From: Hyalella azteca
Taxonomy: Eukaryota; Arthropoda; Malacostraca; Amphipoda; Hyalellidae
Direction of reading: 5' to 3'
Assembly (NCBI RefSeq): GCF_000764305.2
Contig: NW_025934863.1
Location: 2,431-66,430 of the forward strand
Length of the DNA stretch: 64,000 nucleotides
In this document: piece by piece, positions 1-11,579 of the stretch
How positions within the stretch are numbered: position 1 is the first letter of the stretch
How the letters are laid out: every line of letters begins with the position of its first letter
Position numbers and translations under genes: made by a program
The notes under the pieces: generated by a model
Databases searched by the model: none
Seen by the model: the letters and a program-made list of their open reading frames with translations, nothing else
What the model was told of the DNA's origin: nothing

Positions 1-87
1 CCCCCCCCCCCCTTACCTGGCTTTTTCCTGGTCCCTTTTCTGCGTCGGTCACTTCCCGCTCAGTGGGGCCTGCTGCTAGCCAAGATA

Positions 88-245
88 ACTATCTTATCTT
101 ATCTCATGAGATAATTATCTTATGTCATCTTATGTTATCTAATTTCATCGTAGGTTACCTTATGCTATCTTATGTTATCATATGTTATCTTATGTTATCA
201 CATGTTATCTTATGTTTTCTTATATTATCTTATATTATCTTATGC
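88..245. repeat. 10-bp AT-rich tandem array
   Basis: A degenerate array of a 10-bp unit close to TTATGTTATC, most regular at 165-245. It contains no stop in one + frame, which creates a spurious open frame running into the next array. Simple-sequence origin; no function visible. Confidence 0.85.
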
Positions 246-318
246 AGTTCTCTTATTAAGATAATTAGGGTATCTTACGAACAATCAGGTGTTGCTGAGA
301 TAATTACAGTAAACTTTA

Positions 319-557
319 GATGGCGGGCAGCGGCCACCACCAGTCAGGAGGTGGCGGGCAGCGGCCACCACCTGTCAGGAGGTGGCGGGCAGCGGCCACC
401 ACCAGTCAGGAGGTGGCGGGCAGCGGCCGCCACCAGTCAGGAGGTGGCGGGCAGCGGCCACCACCAGTCAGGAGGTGGCGGGCAGCGGCCACCACCAGTC
501 AGGAGGTGGCGGGCAGCGGCCACCACCAGTCAGGAGGTGGCGGGCAGCGGCCGCCAG
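319..557. repeat. 31-bp GC-rich minisatellite
   Basis: About 7.7 head-to-tail copies of a 31-bp unit beginning GGTGGCGGGCAGCGGCCACC, with few substitutions (CCACC/CCGCC, CAGTC/CTGTC). Each unit contains GGTGG and CCACC about 10 bp apart and can form a hairpin. The unit is not a multiple of 3 and has no stop, so all three + frames stay open; these frames are not genes. It is much richer in GC than its surroundings, and moderately GC-rich unique sequence continues to about 660. Confidence 0.92.
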
Positions 558-698
558 CAGGCGCGACTTGATTTCACCGCCGAGAGCAAAACACCTGCGC
601 GCCTCGCCTCCCTCACTGAGAACCGCAGCCGTGCTACGGTCGGCCGACCAAGATGCGCCGATAATCGGTTAAACGGCGTGAACCTTTACCCTGTAATG

Positions 699-851
699 TG
701 GGTAACTAGTGACGCGTAGCGGGGTAATTAGTGACGAGTTGTGGGGTAACTATTGACGAGTTGCGGGGTAACTAGTGACGAGTTGCGGGGTAACTAGTGA
801 CAAGTTGCGAGGTAATTAGTGACGAGTTGCGGGGTAACTAGTGACGATTTA
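699..851. repeat. 22-bp minisatellite
   Basis: Seven copies of a 22-bp unit (GGGTAACTAGTGACGAGTT followed by GCG) with scattered substitutions. It lies 140 bp from the 31-bp array but shares no sequence with it. Confidence 0.9.
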
Positions 852-2402
852 CGAGTTTAAAGTAAATCAAATGTAAAGTTATATAAACAAATATTCATTT
901 TACTCTAAAAATCGCTAAAATTATTATAGAGTTTCAGAATTACACGGCAAGCAGAGTTTGATTGCCCGACGCTTTGTTTTCTCGATGACCTATACTCAAG
1001 AATTAATGGGTTATTTTGTCCGAATATTGACTCACTTCCTTCCCCACTGCACGTACAGAGACCGGACGTGGCAGTGATACGAATTATGTGGGTCAGAATG
1101 ACCCATATAAGGGTTAACACTGCATCGCTATATGGACAAAGCTCCATTGATTTCTTTGAGTGTAACCATGATATGTCAAACAATATCGAATGACAGCGCG
1201 TGAGTTTCGTGACGCGGGTTACGAATGGCCGGCATCCATACTTTATTTTTATCATCCACGGCATCAACGAATCTAAATTAGTGCAAAAGAATAATTTTAA
1301 TTGTTGCGATTAAATTAAATATAAAGCGCCGCTCAAGAGTTTCCGAGCGTGAGTCAAATGTTGACTTTATACCACAATTTTTTTTTTTCAAAATCATATA
1401 ACATAGCAATAACTTTAACACGCTAAAAAGTACCTCTTTAAGGTGCACAAAGTAATTTAATGCTAAAAAACAAAAAATGTTGTTTTGATAAAAAGTCACA
1501 CGATTAAACTTAAGACAAACGGAGAAAGTTTTTATCAAACTGCCCACGAACCCACGAAATTAATTCTGTTAAGACAACAAAAGAAGAGTTCAAAAAGTAA
1601 TTTTAATATCGTAACCACCCACTAAAAGGCTCTTACATCAGCCAACCGAACGTGAGGCGGTTGGCGGAGACTTGGCACACCAGCAAGTAGCAGGAGATTC
1701 GGCACCGTGCATGGACCAGCTGTAGCGGGTTACACTTTCTCAACCAGTCTCGTATTCCTGGAACATTAGCATACGCTTCTAAAAAACATTCTCCATGATT
1801 GTAATTTGTCTGGGGGAAGGGGGAATAATGACTAGGCTGTTTTTGTGGGAAAATGGGGGGAAGGAGTATCCATATTGTTCAAGAAAAATGAAATAAAAAT
1901 TAATAATGATAGCTTAGGAAAACTACTTATTACGTCCGTAACAAAACGTCTGCCGCTTGAATGGTGGTCTGAGTTAGTGATAATAGTCGTTATTGAATCA
2001 ATTAGTAATGTAATGAAGTGCAAGAATTTCTCTATTTTTTTATTTAATTGAGGAACATTATTATTTCTCTTTTAGTATATTATTAGTGTTTAGTATCATT
2101 TACCATAAGTACTTTTAGTATTTAGTTTACCAATTCACCTAAGAATTATCTGAAAAAGTCTAAAACTATTGTACAACACAATATTCTTTAAATTACGTTT
2201 CTTCGAAATTTTGACAAGGACTAAACAGATTTTTTTAATAAAAGAATTTAAACGAATTCGATATTCAATCGTCATGTAACAAGTGAGAATTTACCAAAAA
2301 GTCTTCTGTATTACCGAATATTTTCGTGATCAACAATTATCGTTCATCTGGCAGAAGTTCATTCCTTCCTCACAAGCTAATTATGCCATTTATGTCCAAC
2401 AA
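852..2402. other. unique AT-rich DNA, no gene seen
   Basis: No array and no recognisable protein. The longest frame (905-1267, minus, 120 codons) has no known motif. A perfect 6-bp inverted repeat at 1090-1104 is listed separately. Confidence 0.6.
1090..1104. promoter_or_regulatory. nuclear-receptor-like inverted repeat (spacer 3)
   Basis: GGGTCA and TGACCC separated by GAA form a perfect palindrome of the AGGTCA-type nuclear receptor half-site in the IR3 arrangement. Binding is inference only; there is no adjacent gene to regulate. Confidence 0.2.
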
Positions 2403-2545
2403 TCCGTACTATCATAAATAGTTAAGTGATTGTAACTCCGTCAGTCAATCACTGATAGTTTTTCTAGCTAGACCCACCAATCACAGACGAGAAATTAGCC
2501 GCTACGTGTCGTCGAGAGAGTTGTGAAGTTCAGTCCAGAGTTCAT
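2403..2545 (+). mobile_element. MITE family 1, copy 1 (diverged)
   Basis: This stretch aligns along its length with the copy at 56988-57142 in the same orientation: AGTTAAG, then CAGYCAATCAYTGA, then CCACCAATCAYAGACRAGAAA. The 5' end (CCGTACTATCATAAATAG) and 3' end (GAGTTGTGAAGTTCAGTCC) are decayed versions of the terminal inverted repeat GGGCCATACTTTC. It shares GCCGCTACGTGT with the copy at 39419-39566. No coding capacity; a non-autonomous DNA transposon is the best reading. Confidence 0.65.
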
Positions 2546-3189
2546 CGGTCCTGGAATAACGTAAAAAATCCTTCAACTCTTGTTACAGCTGCTAACCATA
2601 CGGCTGTCAAGGTTCGTTGTTCATATTATTAAAAGATTAATATATTATAAGATTAATAGAGATTGTTATAAGATTAATAATGATAATTACCATCCATTGC
2701 GCTAGTCAACTTAGTTAATTAGTAATTAAACGCATTGATTTAGATTCACTAATTTGAATATTAAATTATCATTCTATGCGGACAACGATAAGCACCCTAA
2801 AAATACTCGCTACTTGCATAACTATCATTACTTCCGCATTTAAATATCAATTATGCGCAATAATTAATTCGATTATATAATCGCCAATCACAATCACGCG
2901 CGGAGAATAAATAAGTTCACTCGTCAGCTGGGCGAGTAATCAATCAACATCGAGAACTGGTAGGAATAGCACTGTAACCCGTGCTCCAATGGCAGATTTA
3001 GATTTGATCATTATTGTTTGGAGTTTTAATTGGCCATCGTCCACTGAACAAGTAATTAATCGACTTTGAGAACTGGTAGCAATAGCACTATAGTCAGAGA
3101 TGTAGTTTTGATTCAGTTTGAAAGTATTAATCTGACACTGATATAGTGTGTCATAATTATTAATTATGCAGTGTAGGTAATGCTATGAC
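2546..3189. other. AT-rich DNA with a diverged duplication
   Basis: The segment GAGAACTGGTAGSAATAGCACT occurs near 2952 and again near 3070, each preceded by a related AAGTAAT/GAGTAAT-AATC stretch, indicating an old tandem duplication of roughly 117 bp. Short AAGATTAATA repeats lie near 2630-2680. No gene seen. Confidence 0.55.
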
Positions 3190-3345
3190 AACAGAGGTGG
3201 GGGTGATGGTGTGGTGGTGATGGTGCTGTGGTAATAGTGGGGTGGTGGGAAAGTGGTGGTGTTGTGCTGGTGTGGTGGTGGTGGTGATAGTGGTGGTGGT
3301 CGTGATAGTGGTGTGGTGATGGTGGTGAGGGGTGCTAGTGGTGAT
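3190..3345. repeat. GGT/GTG-rich low-complexity tract
   Basis: Imperfect runs of GGTGGTGATGGTG-like sequence. The minus-strand frame reads as His/Thr/Pro homopolymers and is not a gene. Confidence 0.85.
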
Positions 3346-3905
3346 TTGGCATAAATTACAACACACCAAAAATGTTATAAAGTAAAGAAATAACTACATA
3401 ATTGACTAGTAAGCAGGCAGCTCGGATGAGTCACGCGCGAGCATCAGGCCCTGGAGTGAGCCACCTCACCTAACCGCGTTAGGTTGACACGTGCAGCTTA
3501 ATTTCACTAGCAAGACTTCAAAGTTCTTAATTGAAATCTTTTGTTACTGTCATTTCAAATAAATAATAACAAGTTCTCTTATAGAACGACGTCATCGATC
3601 AAATTAGGAAAAAAATTAATTCGTTTAGAGCTTGTTGAAAAATCTCATTAAAATCAGCATTACAGTTTTAATTCTTTTAAGCCAATGCCACTAATAATGA
3701 AGAGCAGGACCGCAGGAAATAAAAACCTGCAGATTCATAATTCTGAATTTACAATTCTAGAGGAAAATTTTAATTTGGACGTAACACTTCAGGAGCCTGA
3801 GAACTTTGACCTTCAGGAGAGATGACAACGAACCTCTTCTTCCGAGTTCCGCTAATTCGCATAATGGATCCATGACACGCCCTGCAGTGTGATGTTGGTG
3901 GTAGC
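3346..3905. other. unique sequence, no gene seen
   Basis: Mostly AT-rich. It contains the perfect palindrome CCTAACCGCGTTAGG near 3468-3482. No protein or RNA gene recognised. Confidence 0.55.
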
Positions 3906-4273
3906 TGGGCCAGGCAGGGCCAGGCAGGGCCAGGCAAGACCAGGCAGGGCCAGGCAGGGCTAGGCAGGGCCAGGCAGGGCCAGGCAGGGCCAGGCAAGAC
4001 CAGGCAGGGCCAGGCAGGGCTAGGCAGGGCCAGGCAGGGCCAGGCAGAGCCAGGCAAGACCAGGCAGGGCCAGGCAGGGCTAGGCAGGGCCAGGCAGGGC
4101 CAGGCAGGGCCAGGCAAGACCAGGCAGGGCCAGGCAGGGCTAGGCAGGGCCAGGCAGGGCCAGGCAGGGCCAGGCAAGACCAGGCAGGGCCAGGCAGGGC
4201 TAGGCAGGGCCAGGCAGGGCCAGGCAGGGCCAGGCAAGACCAGGCAGGGCCAGGCAGGGCTAGGCAGGGCCAG
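3906..4273. repeat. higher-order minisatellite, 10-bp monomers in a 60-bp unit
   Basis: The base monomer is CAGGCAGGGC. Six monomers form a 60-bp higher-order unit, in which one monomer starts with T and one reads CAGGCAAGAC. Six consecutive 60-bp units are present; the five from 3961 to 4260 are identical except for one GGGC-to-GAGC change at 4041-4050. Such homogeneity suggests recent amplification or an assembly-limited array. The array stops at a single N (4274). The minus translation is a Pro-Trp-Leu repeat with no biological claim. Confidence 0.95.
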
Positions 4274-4274
4274 N
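4274..4274. other. single N at array edge
   Basis: One ambiguous base directly after the 60-bp array, where sequence changes abruptly to a G-run and purine-rich tract. It probably marks an unresolved join, so the true array length is unknown. Confidence 0.7.
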
Positions 4275-4690
4275 TCCTGGGGGGGTAAGGGGGGAAGTCA
4301 ACGGGGGTCCAGCAGACTAGACAGACAACGCGGTGGGGGCGAGAATAGGGGGGGGGTGTGAGGTAAGAGGATGTGGGAGGAGGCGAGTGAAGTCAGGAGA
4401 TGGGTACACGGAGGAGAGCGAGAGAAGGAGGAAAGGGAGAGAATGAGGAGAGGGAGAGAAGGAGGAGGGGGAGATGAGGAGGGCGGGAAGGAGGAGAGAA
4501 GAAGGGCAGCGAGTGAAGGAAAAGAAGTGAGGCGAAGGAACAAAGTGAGGGAATAAAAAGAGTGTGAGCAGGAGGAGAGCATGAGAGGATCAAGCGTGAG
4601 TAGAGAGCGAGATTGAGAAAAGGAGGAGAGTATAAGAGTAAAATAGGAGTAGGTAGGAAAAAGAGTGAGTGGAGATAGAAGTTTGTGGAG
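4275..4690. repeat. GA-rich (purine) tract
   Basis: Strongly strand-biased purine sequence dominated by GAG, GGA and AGG, starting with G-runs at 4279-4360. It can form triplex-type structures and contains many GAGAG elements. Open frames on both strands here are low-complexity artefacts. Confidence 0.85.
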
Positions 4691-5169
4691 AGGCAGTGAC
4701 CGCGGAGAAGATAAGATAGTCGCGGGAAGCACCGCGGCGCAGTTCCTACAGCGCAGGAGTTTGGCTGCTGTGGTAGGACCTCGGCGTGAATCTTTCACGT
4801 TGGTGCAGTGCAGAATCTGGCATAGGCACGATTAAATAAATAGAAAAATAAATACAACTGGGCAGTTAAGTTCTAAACTGGAAATTGGTTCATTTAAGAG
4901 AGACGACGACGTTCGTTATATTCGTTCATTATAGAAAACGACGTTCGTTTATAGTGAATTCGCTCGTTGGTGTAATCGAAGGCAATTACAGGCATGTTAG
5001 TCATATTTAAAACTCACGTGTCGAATTAATTCGAACGAAAGTGTGGTGAAAAAGTATAAACGAACAATTGTTAGATACACGTTTTTAGGAATCGCCGAAG
5101 AAAATTCGTTACATGTACTTTATTTTGTACGACTGACTGACTTAACTGAATTTGTAGGAAGTATTTAAT
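4691..5169. other. unique AT-rich DNA
   Basis: Short dispersed ACGTTCGTT motifs near 4905-4960 hint at a decayed repeat. No gene seen. Confidence 0.5.
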
Positions 5170-5585
5170 AATGCATTCGGTACGTAATTGTGCAATTAGT
5201 ACGTAATTATGCAGTTAGTACGTAATAACGAATTCAGTATGTAATCATGCAGTTAGTACGTAATTAAGTAGTTAGTACGTAATAATGAATTGAGTATGTA
5301 ATCATGAAGTTAGTACGTAATAATGAACTCAGTATGTATTCATTCAGTTCGTACGTAATTACATAGTTAGTACGTAATAATGAATTCAGTATGTATTCAT
5401 TCAGTTAGTACGTAATTACATAGTTAGTACGTAATAATGAATTCAGTATGTTATCATGCAGTTAGTACGTGATTACGTAGTTAATATGCAATAATGAATT
5501 CAGTATGTAATCATGCATTCGGTACGGAATCATGCAGTTAGTACGTAATTATGTAGTTAATTTAGTACGCAATTATGCATTCAGT
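5170..5585. repeat. degenerate array of GTTAGTACGTAAT units
   Basis: About 20 variants of (CA/TA)GTTAGTACGTAATTA alternating irregularly with TGAATTCAGTATGTAATCA. Units of roughly 17-20 bp are intermixed and diverged, unlike the clean arrays nearby, suggesting an older array. Confidence 0.85.
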
Positions 5586-6984
5586 CCCCGTCTTTGTTGC
5601 ATTTCGGCCCCCTTTGTTGTATTAAAATAAAACGCCGTGCAATATGTAAGTGAAAACAAGCCTGAAAACCATCAATATACAAAACGGAAATGTATATGGG
5701 TTCTCGAAGAGTTAGTTACATTGGTATTATCTAGACATGGAAGAGACACTTAACCCGATCCCACAGACACATAGCCAGTTAATGTACATGGATGCAAACC
5801 ACGTACATGTAGCCATTGTATTCATTTCCAGGAAGAGAATTGCAATACGGGAAACCTGAAAAACTGGAAAGGCTTCAAAGATTTGAAAATGCAAAGGGGA
5901 TTATTATTTGAAAATCTTACAAGTTTATCTCTATGTTCAAAGTGGATTCTGAATTAGAATTCTAGAAATTTGAAACGATTTCTGAAAATTATCAAAAAAT
6001 TGAAAGTTTTAGTGCAATTAAAATAAAGATATATGCACGATTTAATCAAATATAATATTTAGGAGGATTTTCGTTTATGGCCACCAAGATGCAAAATTAG
6101 ATTTAAGTACCAAACAAACGATCGAGCGCAGGATTACCGAGAAAGAAGTTTGAAAGATAAACTAGTCAAGTCGATATAATAGTATGATATTAATAACATT
6201 AATAAACAAATTAACTCGATTTTTCTATTTGCCTAAAACAAGAAAGTCTAACCCTTGCGAACCAATCACAAGGTTACTTACTATATACACATTAAGACCA
6301 AATGTTTCCCCACCAACGATATTTTAAAATTAGTGAAGGAACTTCAACCTCAAGTTCATTTGGAAATAAATAATCGAATAAGAAAGTGGCACAGTCGTTG
6401 AGCGTTGATATACGATAGAGTTAATATATTAGCATCCAATTTTCATGTACGAAAAACTAGCTATAACGGTAATAGCAACAAACATAGTGAAGTTAGTCCA
6501 ATTATAACAACTGCATAATGCTATACTACTTCAGATAAACAAAAACATTAGGAGCGTCAAGCTGAGTTTAAGTAACTATAAACAAGGACAGTGTATAATA
6601 AAGCTACATAAAAATGGTATAGATGCCTAAAGTAGGGTAGCGGTGGCCAAAAAGATGGCTAATGTGTAACGCCACCCAAAATAGGTCGACCCATCGGTTG
6701 GAGTCACACAGCTAACGTTCTGCCCAACGCTACCCTTATAGCATATGTACATGCAGCACTCTGGAGGAGTGCCGTAATGACAGCACGCAGAGCAAATGCT
6801 AACGTCTTGTTCAGCAAAAGAAATCTCAAGGAAGGAAAGCTTCGTCGAGAAGAAAGCGATGACGAAGCAGCATCGTGCCTCATCATCACAAAGATGACGA
6901 CGCACTTTAAGGCACACACCTGCCTTCTTTGGCTGTCATATCGGCGCACAACTTGCCTACAACATTCAGTTTCTTTTTCTCTTG
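5586..6984. other. unique AT-rich DNA
   Basis: No array or recognisable gene. Overlapping frames at 6627-7042 are longer than neighbouring ones because the DNA is slightly richer in GC, but none shows a domain. Confidence 0.5.
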
Positions 6985-7106
6985 TCCACTCACGCACGCA
7001 CCTAACTCCTTCCTCGACTTCGATACTAACGGACAAGTCCACTCACGCACGCACCTAACTCCTTCCTCGACTTCGATACTAACGGACAATTCCACTCACG
7101 CACTAG
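6985..7106. repeat. 53-bp tandem duplication, 2.3 copies
   Basis: Two essentially identical 53-bp units starting TCCACTCACGCACGCACC at 6985 and 7038, with a partial third at 7091. Near-identity implies a recent duplication. Confidence 0.93.
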
Positions 7107-8667
7107 AGAGATTTTGGCTTCAGAGGCCAATGACACAAAACTATGATATATTGGAATATTTTTATATCTGGTAGACTCAGTGAAATATTTACTACTTCTC
7201 ACGTTCGCTCGCATTTCAGAGAATACTTGTTTATCCTGTTATATAAGCAACAGAAACTGAATATCTGTTGCTTTTGGCATGAATTACAACTCATTTTAGC
7301 ATGAATTACAAAAACTATCGCATTTTCCATAAGCCTGCATATATTGTACCATCGCAAACTAGCAAACTTTCTTAATTGTATTGATTATCGGAAAGCACAA
7401 CTCAATTGTGGATTAACGACTTAGCCCAACCGTCGGCAGTCGTTTTTATAAGACAATAACCTCGGAGATCCACCAGATTTTGGGCTCGCCTTCTACAGCC
7501 CCGAGGGATAAAGCCAAGTCACATTATTTGTTTTCATGAATACAAGACCGCGGTGGACTGTTCGCGAAGACCTTTAAGACTGTTTCTAAAGGAGAGTCAT
7601 TTATTTCCCGAATAATGACCATGACAAATCAAGTCAAGTAGCGCCAGCGATCGCCCGACAAAGTAAACAAAGTTGAATGGGGGTGATTGTTGGTGAAATG
7701 ACCTCCTCGAGACTACCAATGACACCTCTTGAGAACTACAAAGGAAATACTCGAGTTGCTTTAACAAAAGTCCTCGAGTTTTGGACGAAGCGTTCAATGC
7801 AGCGTCTCGGCATAAGAACTTACAAAAAGCAGCATCGTTAATGCACCACGAACGAAGTATCGAGAATTCCTTAATGTTTATTGATGATGACGTAGCGGCA
7901 AAGATGTCTTAACGTGCTACACACAAGCGTCATAGGCAGCCATTGTTACGCAGCGATCAGTAATGGATAGTAGCACCTCGGCACAACGCATGGAATTCAA
8001 TTGTTTTTTTTCTTCAGAAAAAACAACATTGATCGTGCGGTTCAAATGTGTGTTTTGGCTACCATGAAGAATATAAAATATTTTTATTTGTTCAGTATTT
8101 TGCTGGTATGGATAAATCAACCATTGCAAAATCATTAATAATATTTCGTGAGATGATACACAAACCAGATAAATGAAATATCTCAAAATTTATCAATTGA
8201 ATATGCGATAATACTTTTCACCAAGTATAAAATGGATATTAAAAACACTTACAGCCAAAGTTGTATTTAAAATGAAATGATAATCCACATATTTGCTTAT
8301 GGATACAGAACGGATTTTTCAATTTGGAGCTTTGAACTAAAATTTTGGTGTGGCGCTTTAGGCTCACTCATAAAACTGTTAAAAGTTTGATATTATTTTT
8401 TCAATGAGGCATAATTACCAACAAATTTAAGGAATAAAAACAAACTCATGCAAATATAATGAACTAAGCTCCATAAAGTGCAGGATTTGCAAGTCATTGC
8501 GTCTGGCAACACAGGTTGTATGAGCTCCACACAGCTAAAAAACTCCTCATCAACACATTAGTACGACAAAAGCCCACACAACTAAGCGGGTAATTGGTAA
8601 TCAATGGAAACTAAACGGCGACAGGATAAACGTCGCGCGGCATTAGCCAAAATCTCGTGCAGAGTAA
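7107..8667. other. unique DNA, no gene seen
   Basis: AT-rich sequence with short frames on the minus strand (7597-7797, 7917-8186). None has a recognisable motif or splice-supported extension. Confidence 0.5.
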
Positions 8668-8810
8668 CACGATCTCTCTTGACGACAGCAGCCGGGCACA
8701 CAAACAAATGAGTGAGTTGTTGTCCTGATATTTGTCGTAAAAACACGATCTCTCGGACCTCAGCCGGGCACGCAAACAAATGAGTGAGTCGGTGTCCTCA
8801 TTTCGGGGCA
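8668..8810. repeat. 76-bp imperfect tandem duplication
   Basis: CACGATCTCT at 8668 recurs at 8744, and both are followed by CAGCCGGGCACRCAAACAA and ATGAGTGAGT. The copies differ by small indels after CACGATCTCTC. Confidence 0.85.
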
Positions 8811-9390
8811 CTTTTTAGTTCATTTTCTCAATTATGGAAAAATGCACTATTGTGCTTGCCATGTATAGCTAACAAATTAAAGTTGTGATTTAAAGAATTC
8901 TTAAAAGTGGGACAAAATCCATGAAAAGCGAGACTAATAATCGCACAGAAGGTACAAAAAATTGTTGTTGATATTTTTCTGACTAGTATAAGGTCAGAAA
9001 AATGTCAATAACACAGTATTTTTCTGACCTCGCGCGAAATAATCTAACATCTAGAATTCTGATCAGCAATAACATCATATTAATAAATGAAATTAGTGAA
9101 GAATTAGAATTTTCAATAAATTCGTTAGAGGTTATATAGAAAAAAAATGGCTGCTTATCTAGCGTGAAATTCAAAGACCTATACTTGTGTTACAAAACAA
9201 TTCTTAAAAACGCGCGACCGAAATTATTTTCTATCGAAAATAAACATTAATATTTTCCGAAATACCGAAATTATTTTCTACATTTCAATAATTGAAAATT
9301 TAACTTGATATTTTTTCCTGCGCTGCCAGGTTGAGTAAGAAACACACGTGTGCTGAGAGAATTGACTGAATCCCCACAGGTGAATGGCGT
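8811..9390. other. unique AT-rich DNA
   Basis: Contains two nearby TTTTTCTGACYT/AAGGTCAGAAAAA segments (about 8974-9030) that form an inverted pair of about 12 bp. No gene seen. Confidence 0.5.
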
Positions 9391-9612
9391 TAAAAAACGT
9401 TTAAATTTACGTTGATTTAACATAAAAAACGTTGAATTTACGTTGATTAAACATAAAAAACGTTTAAATTTACGTTGATTTAACATGAAAAACGTTGAAT
9501 TTACGTCGATTTAACATGAAAAACGTTGAATTTACGTTGATTTAACATGAAAAACGTTTAAATTCACGTTGATTTAACATAAAAACGTGGAATTTACGAT
9601 GATTTAACCTAA
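9391..9612. repeat. 31-bp minisatellite
   Basis: Seven copies of a 31-bp unit of the form AAAAACGTTTAAATTTACG plus TTGATTTAACAT. Units vary between CGTTTAAATTT and CGTTGAATTT. It has the same period as the arrays at 319 and 37949 but an unrelated sequence. Confidence 0.92.
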
Positions 9613-9699
9613 TATATTTGGCGTGATCGAGCATGTGCAGCACCTGCACTCCCTGGAGCTGGAATAGCGTTGGTCTCTTGGAGAAAAGCTGCCCGTGGA

Positions 9700-9836
9700 A
9701 GTAAACAGAACCATGTCAGTAAACAGAACCATGTCAGTAAACAGAACCATGGCAGTAAACAGAACCATGGCAGTAAACAGAACCATGGAAGTAAACAGAA
9801 CCATGGACGTAAACAGAACCATGGCAGTAAACAGTA
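9700..9836. repeat. 18-bp minisatellite
   Basis: About 7.6 copies of GTAAACAGAACCATGGCA with GTCA/GGCA/GGAA/GGAC variants. The unit is a multiple of 3, so the same hexapeptide repeats in each frame; these frames are artefacts. The array ends at a single N. Confidence 0.93.
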
Positions 9837-9837
9837 N
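9837..9837. other. single N between two arrays
   Basis: One ambiguous base exactly where the 18-bp array stops and a 40-bp array begins. Probably an unresolved join. Confidence 0.7.
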
Positions 9838-9935
9838 ACCTGCTCCACTCACCCTCCAACCTCTAGTAACCTCTGGTACCTGCTCCACTCACCCTCCAAC
9901 CTCTAGTAACCTCTGGTACCTGCTCCACTCACCCT
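9838..9935. repeat. 40-bp tandem array, 2.4 copies
   Basis: Unit begins ACCTGCTCCACTCACCC and continues with CTCTAGTAACCTCTGGT. Two full copies are nearly identical, followed by a partial one. Confidence 0.9.
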
Positions 9936-10097
9936 GCTCACCCTAAATCTGGTGGTAATGATAACCTTTTTCATTCACTTCCAACTTACACTAACCTTTT
10001 GTACCAGCCAAGCAAATAATCCAGATTAGAGATTCATAATCCAATCTTTTGACATCAGCATTTTTCATACGGGATATGAAACCAGGAGACTAACCAC

Positions 10098-10342
10098 GCA
10101 GCACGCCACGCGCTGCCTGGTGATGCAGCAGCCCAGCGCGCCACGCGCTGCCTGGTGATGCAGCAGCCCAGTGCGCCACGCGTTGCCTGGTGATGCAGCA
10201 GCCCAGCGCACCACGCGCTGCCTGGTGATGCAGCAGCCCAGCACGCCACGCGCTGCCTGGTGATGCAGCAGCCCAGCACGCCACACGCTGCCTGGTGATG
10301 CAGCAGCCCAGTGCGCCACACGCTGCCTGGTGATGCAGCAGC
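10098..10342. repeat. 35-bp GC-rich minisatellite
   Basis: Seven copies of a 35-bp unit containing GCTGCCTGGTGATGCAGCAG, which itself holds an imperfect CTGC...GCAG stem. Variation is limited to CGC/CAC/TGC alternatives at one end of the unit. Confidence 0.93.
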
Positions 10343-11260
10343 AAAGGTCTTGAAAACTGACAAGATCATTACATCCTGAAATAATAACTGTTTTGACGTA
10401 ACACCTTCACTTGATACCTTAATTGATGATGCTACACTTGACGCCCACACATGATGCTATAGCAGCTTATCATATAAGATTGTTATATATCATGAGTAAT
10501 TATAGCTGATAGCGATTTATTACATGACGGCGAAATAAACGGAGGGTCGCAAGCAAGAAAATTATATCTTATAAATCAATATGGAAGACTCAATTAAAAC
10601 GCGCAAGTAAATAGTTTCATACGAATAAATACGCATATTAAACATGTCGTAGAGGCAATAAAAAAAGTATCTACGCAGCGGTTTAAAGAAGCAAAAAACG
10701 TAATAGATGTGCGAATGCGAGCGTAATTCTACTAATTCAGTGAAATATGTACGATGCTAGGTATATGCTAGCACTGATAGCAAGCAAGCACTAATAGCAA
10801 GCTTTACAACTAAGAATTCAATAATAAAGCTCATGCACTTAATTAAAAAATTAAAACTAACAAAGAATGACGTATCTACGAACAAAAAATATTCATATGC
10901 AAGGCGACCGTGCACAGGAATAAATTGAAATATTACAAATTCTGTATCTTAACTAATGTACAAAATAATGCATGAAAACTCAAGTGTTGAATTTTAGAAT
11001 ACCGCATTGCGTGTATAAGAACCCATTACCGCTGGCAAGCTCTACTGTTCCATCTCCATAACCCGGTGCTAAAAGACTAGCAGAACTACACCCCCCGCCG
11101 CCAGAAGCCTTCTCACCAGATTTACAATGCAAACATCAATTATTCGGTAGTGCATGCAAGGTTTGTATTGTTGTTCGCTATCACAGGTACAGCTTGGTGC
11201 ACAGCTCGCCAATTTTGCTACCTGTGCACCGCAGGAGTAAAGCAATCGAAACTGAACTTC
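10343..11260. other. unique AT-rich DNA
   Basis: A short duplication of AGCAAGCACTAATAGCAAGC lies near 10780-10802. No gene recognised. Confidence 0.5.
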
Positions 11261-11418
11261 TAATGAGATCTGGTGGAGAGAGAACACTAGGAAAAATGTA
11301 TGGATCATGTTGTCTTACTTTCTTACCTACAGCAAGATACTAATGAGATCTGGTGGGGAGGGAACGCTAGGAAAAATGTACGGGTTATTTTGTCTCACTT
11401 TCTACCTACAGCAAGAGC
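11261..11418. repeat. 80-bp tandem duplication
   Basis: TAATGAGATCTGGTGGRGAG occurs at 11261 and 11341. Both copies end in ACCTACAGCAAGA and differ by about 12 percent. Confidence 0.88.
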
Positions 11419-11579
11419 AGGGAGGGGAGATTGTATTGAAACATCCTAAACTGAGTTCGGATAACTCACCCAGGGGAAATACGTGCATCGCCATTTCGAT
11501 AGTCACCCTCATTTGTTTGAGTGTACAAGTCGACGCCCTCTTGATCAGGCCAACTTGAATGTTACGCCGCGCACCTGCA

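Noticed and set aside
63..719. 218-codon open frame on the + strand
   Set aside because: It runs through the 10-bp and 31-bp arrays, which have no stops in any + frame; the peptide mirrors the repeats.
905..1267. 120-codon minus frame in non-repeat DNA
   Set aside because: No recognisable domain or splice structure, and length is within chance expectation.
3770..4237. 155-codon minus frame rich in Pro, Trp and Leu
   Set aside because: Pure translation of the 60-bp higher-order array; no start context or domain.
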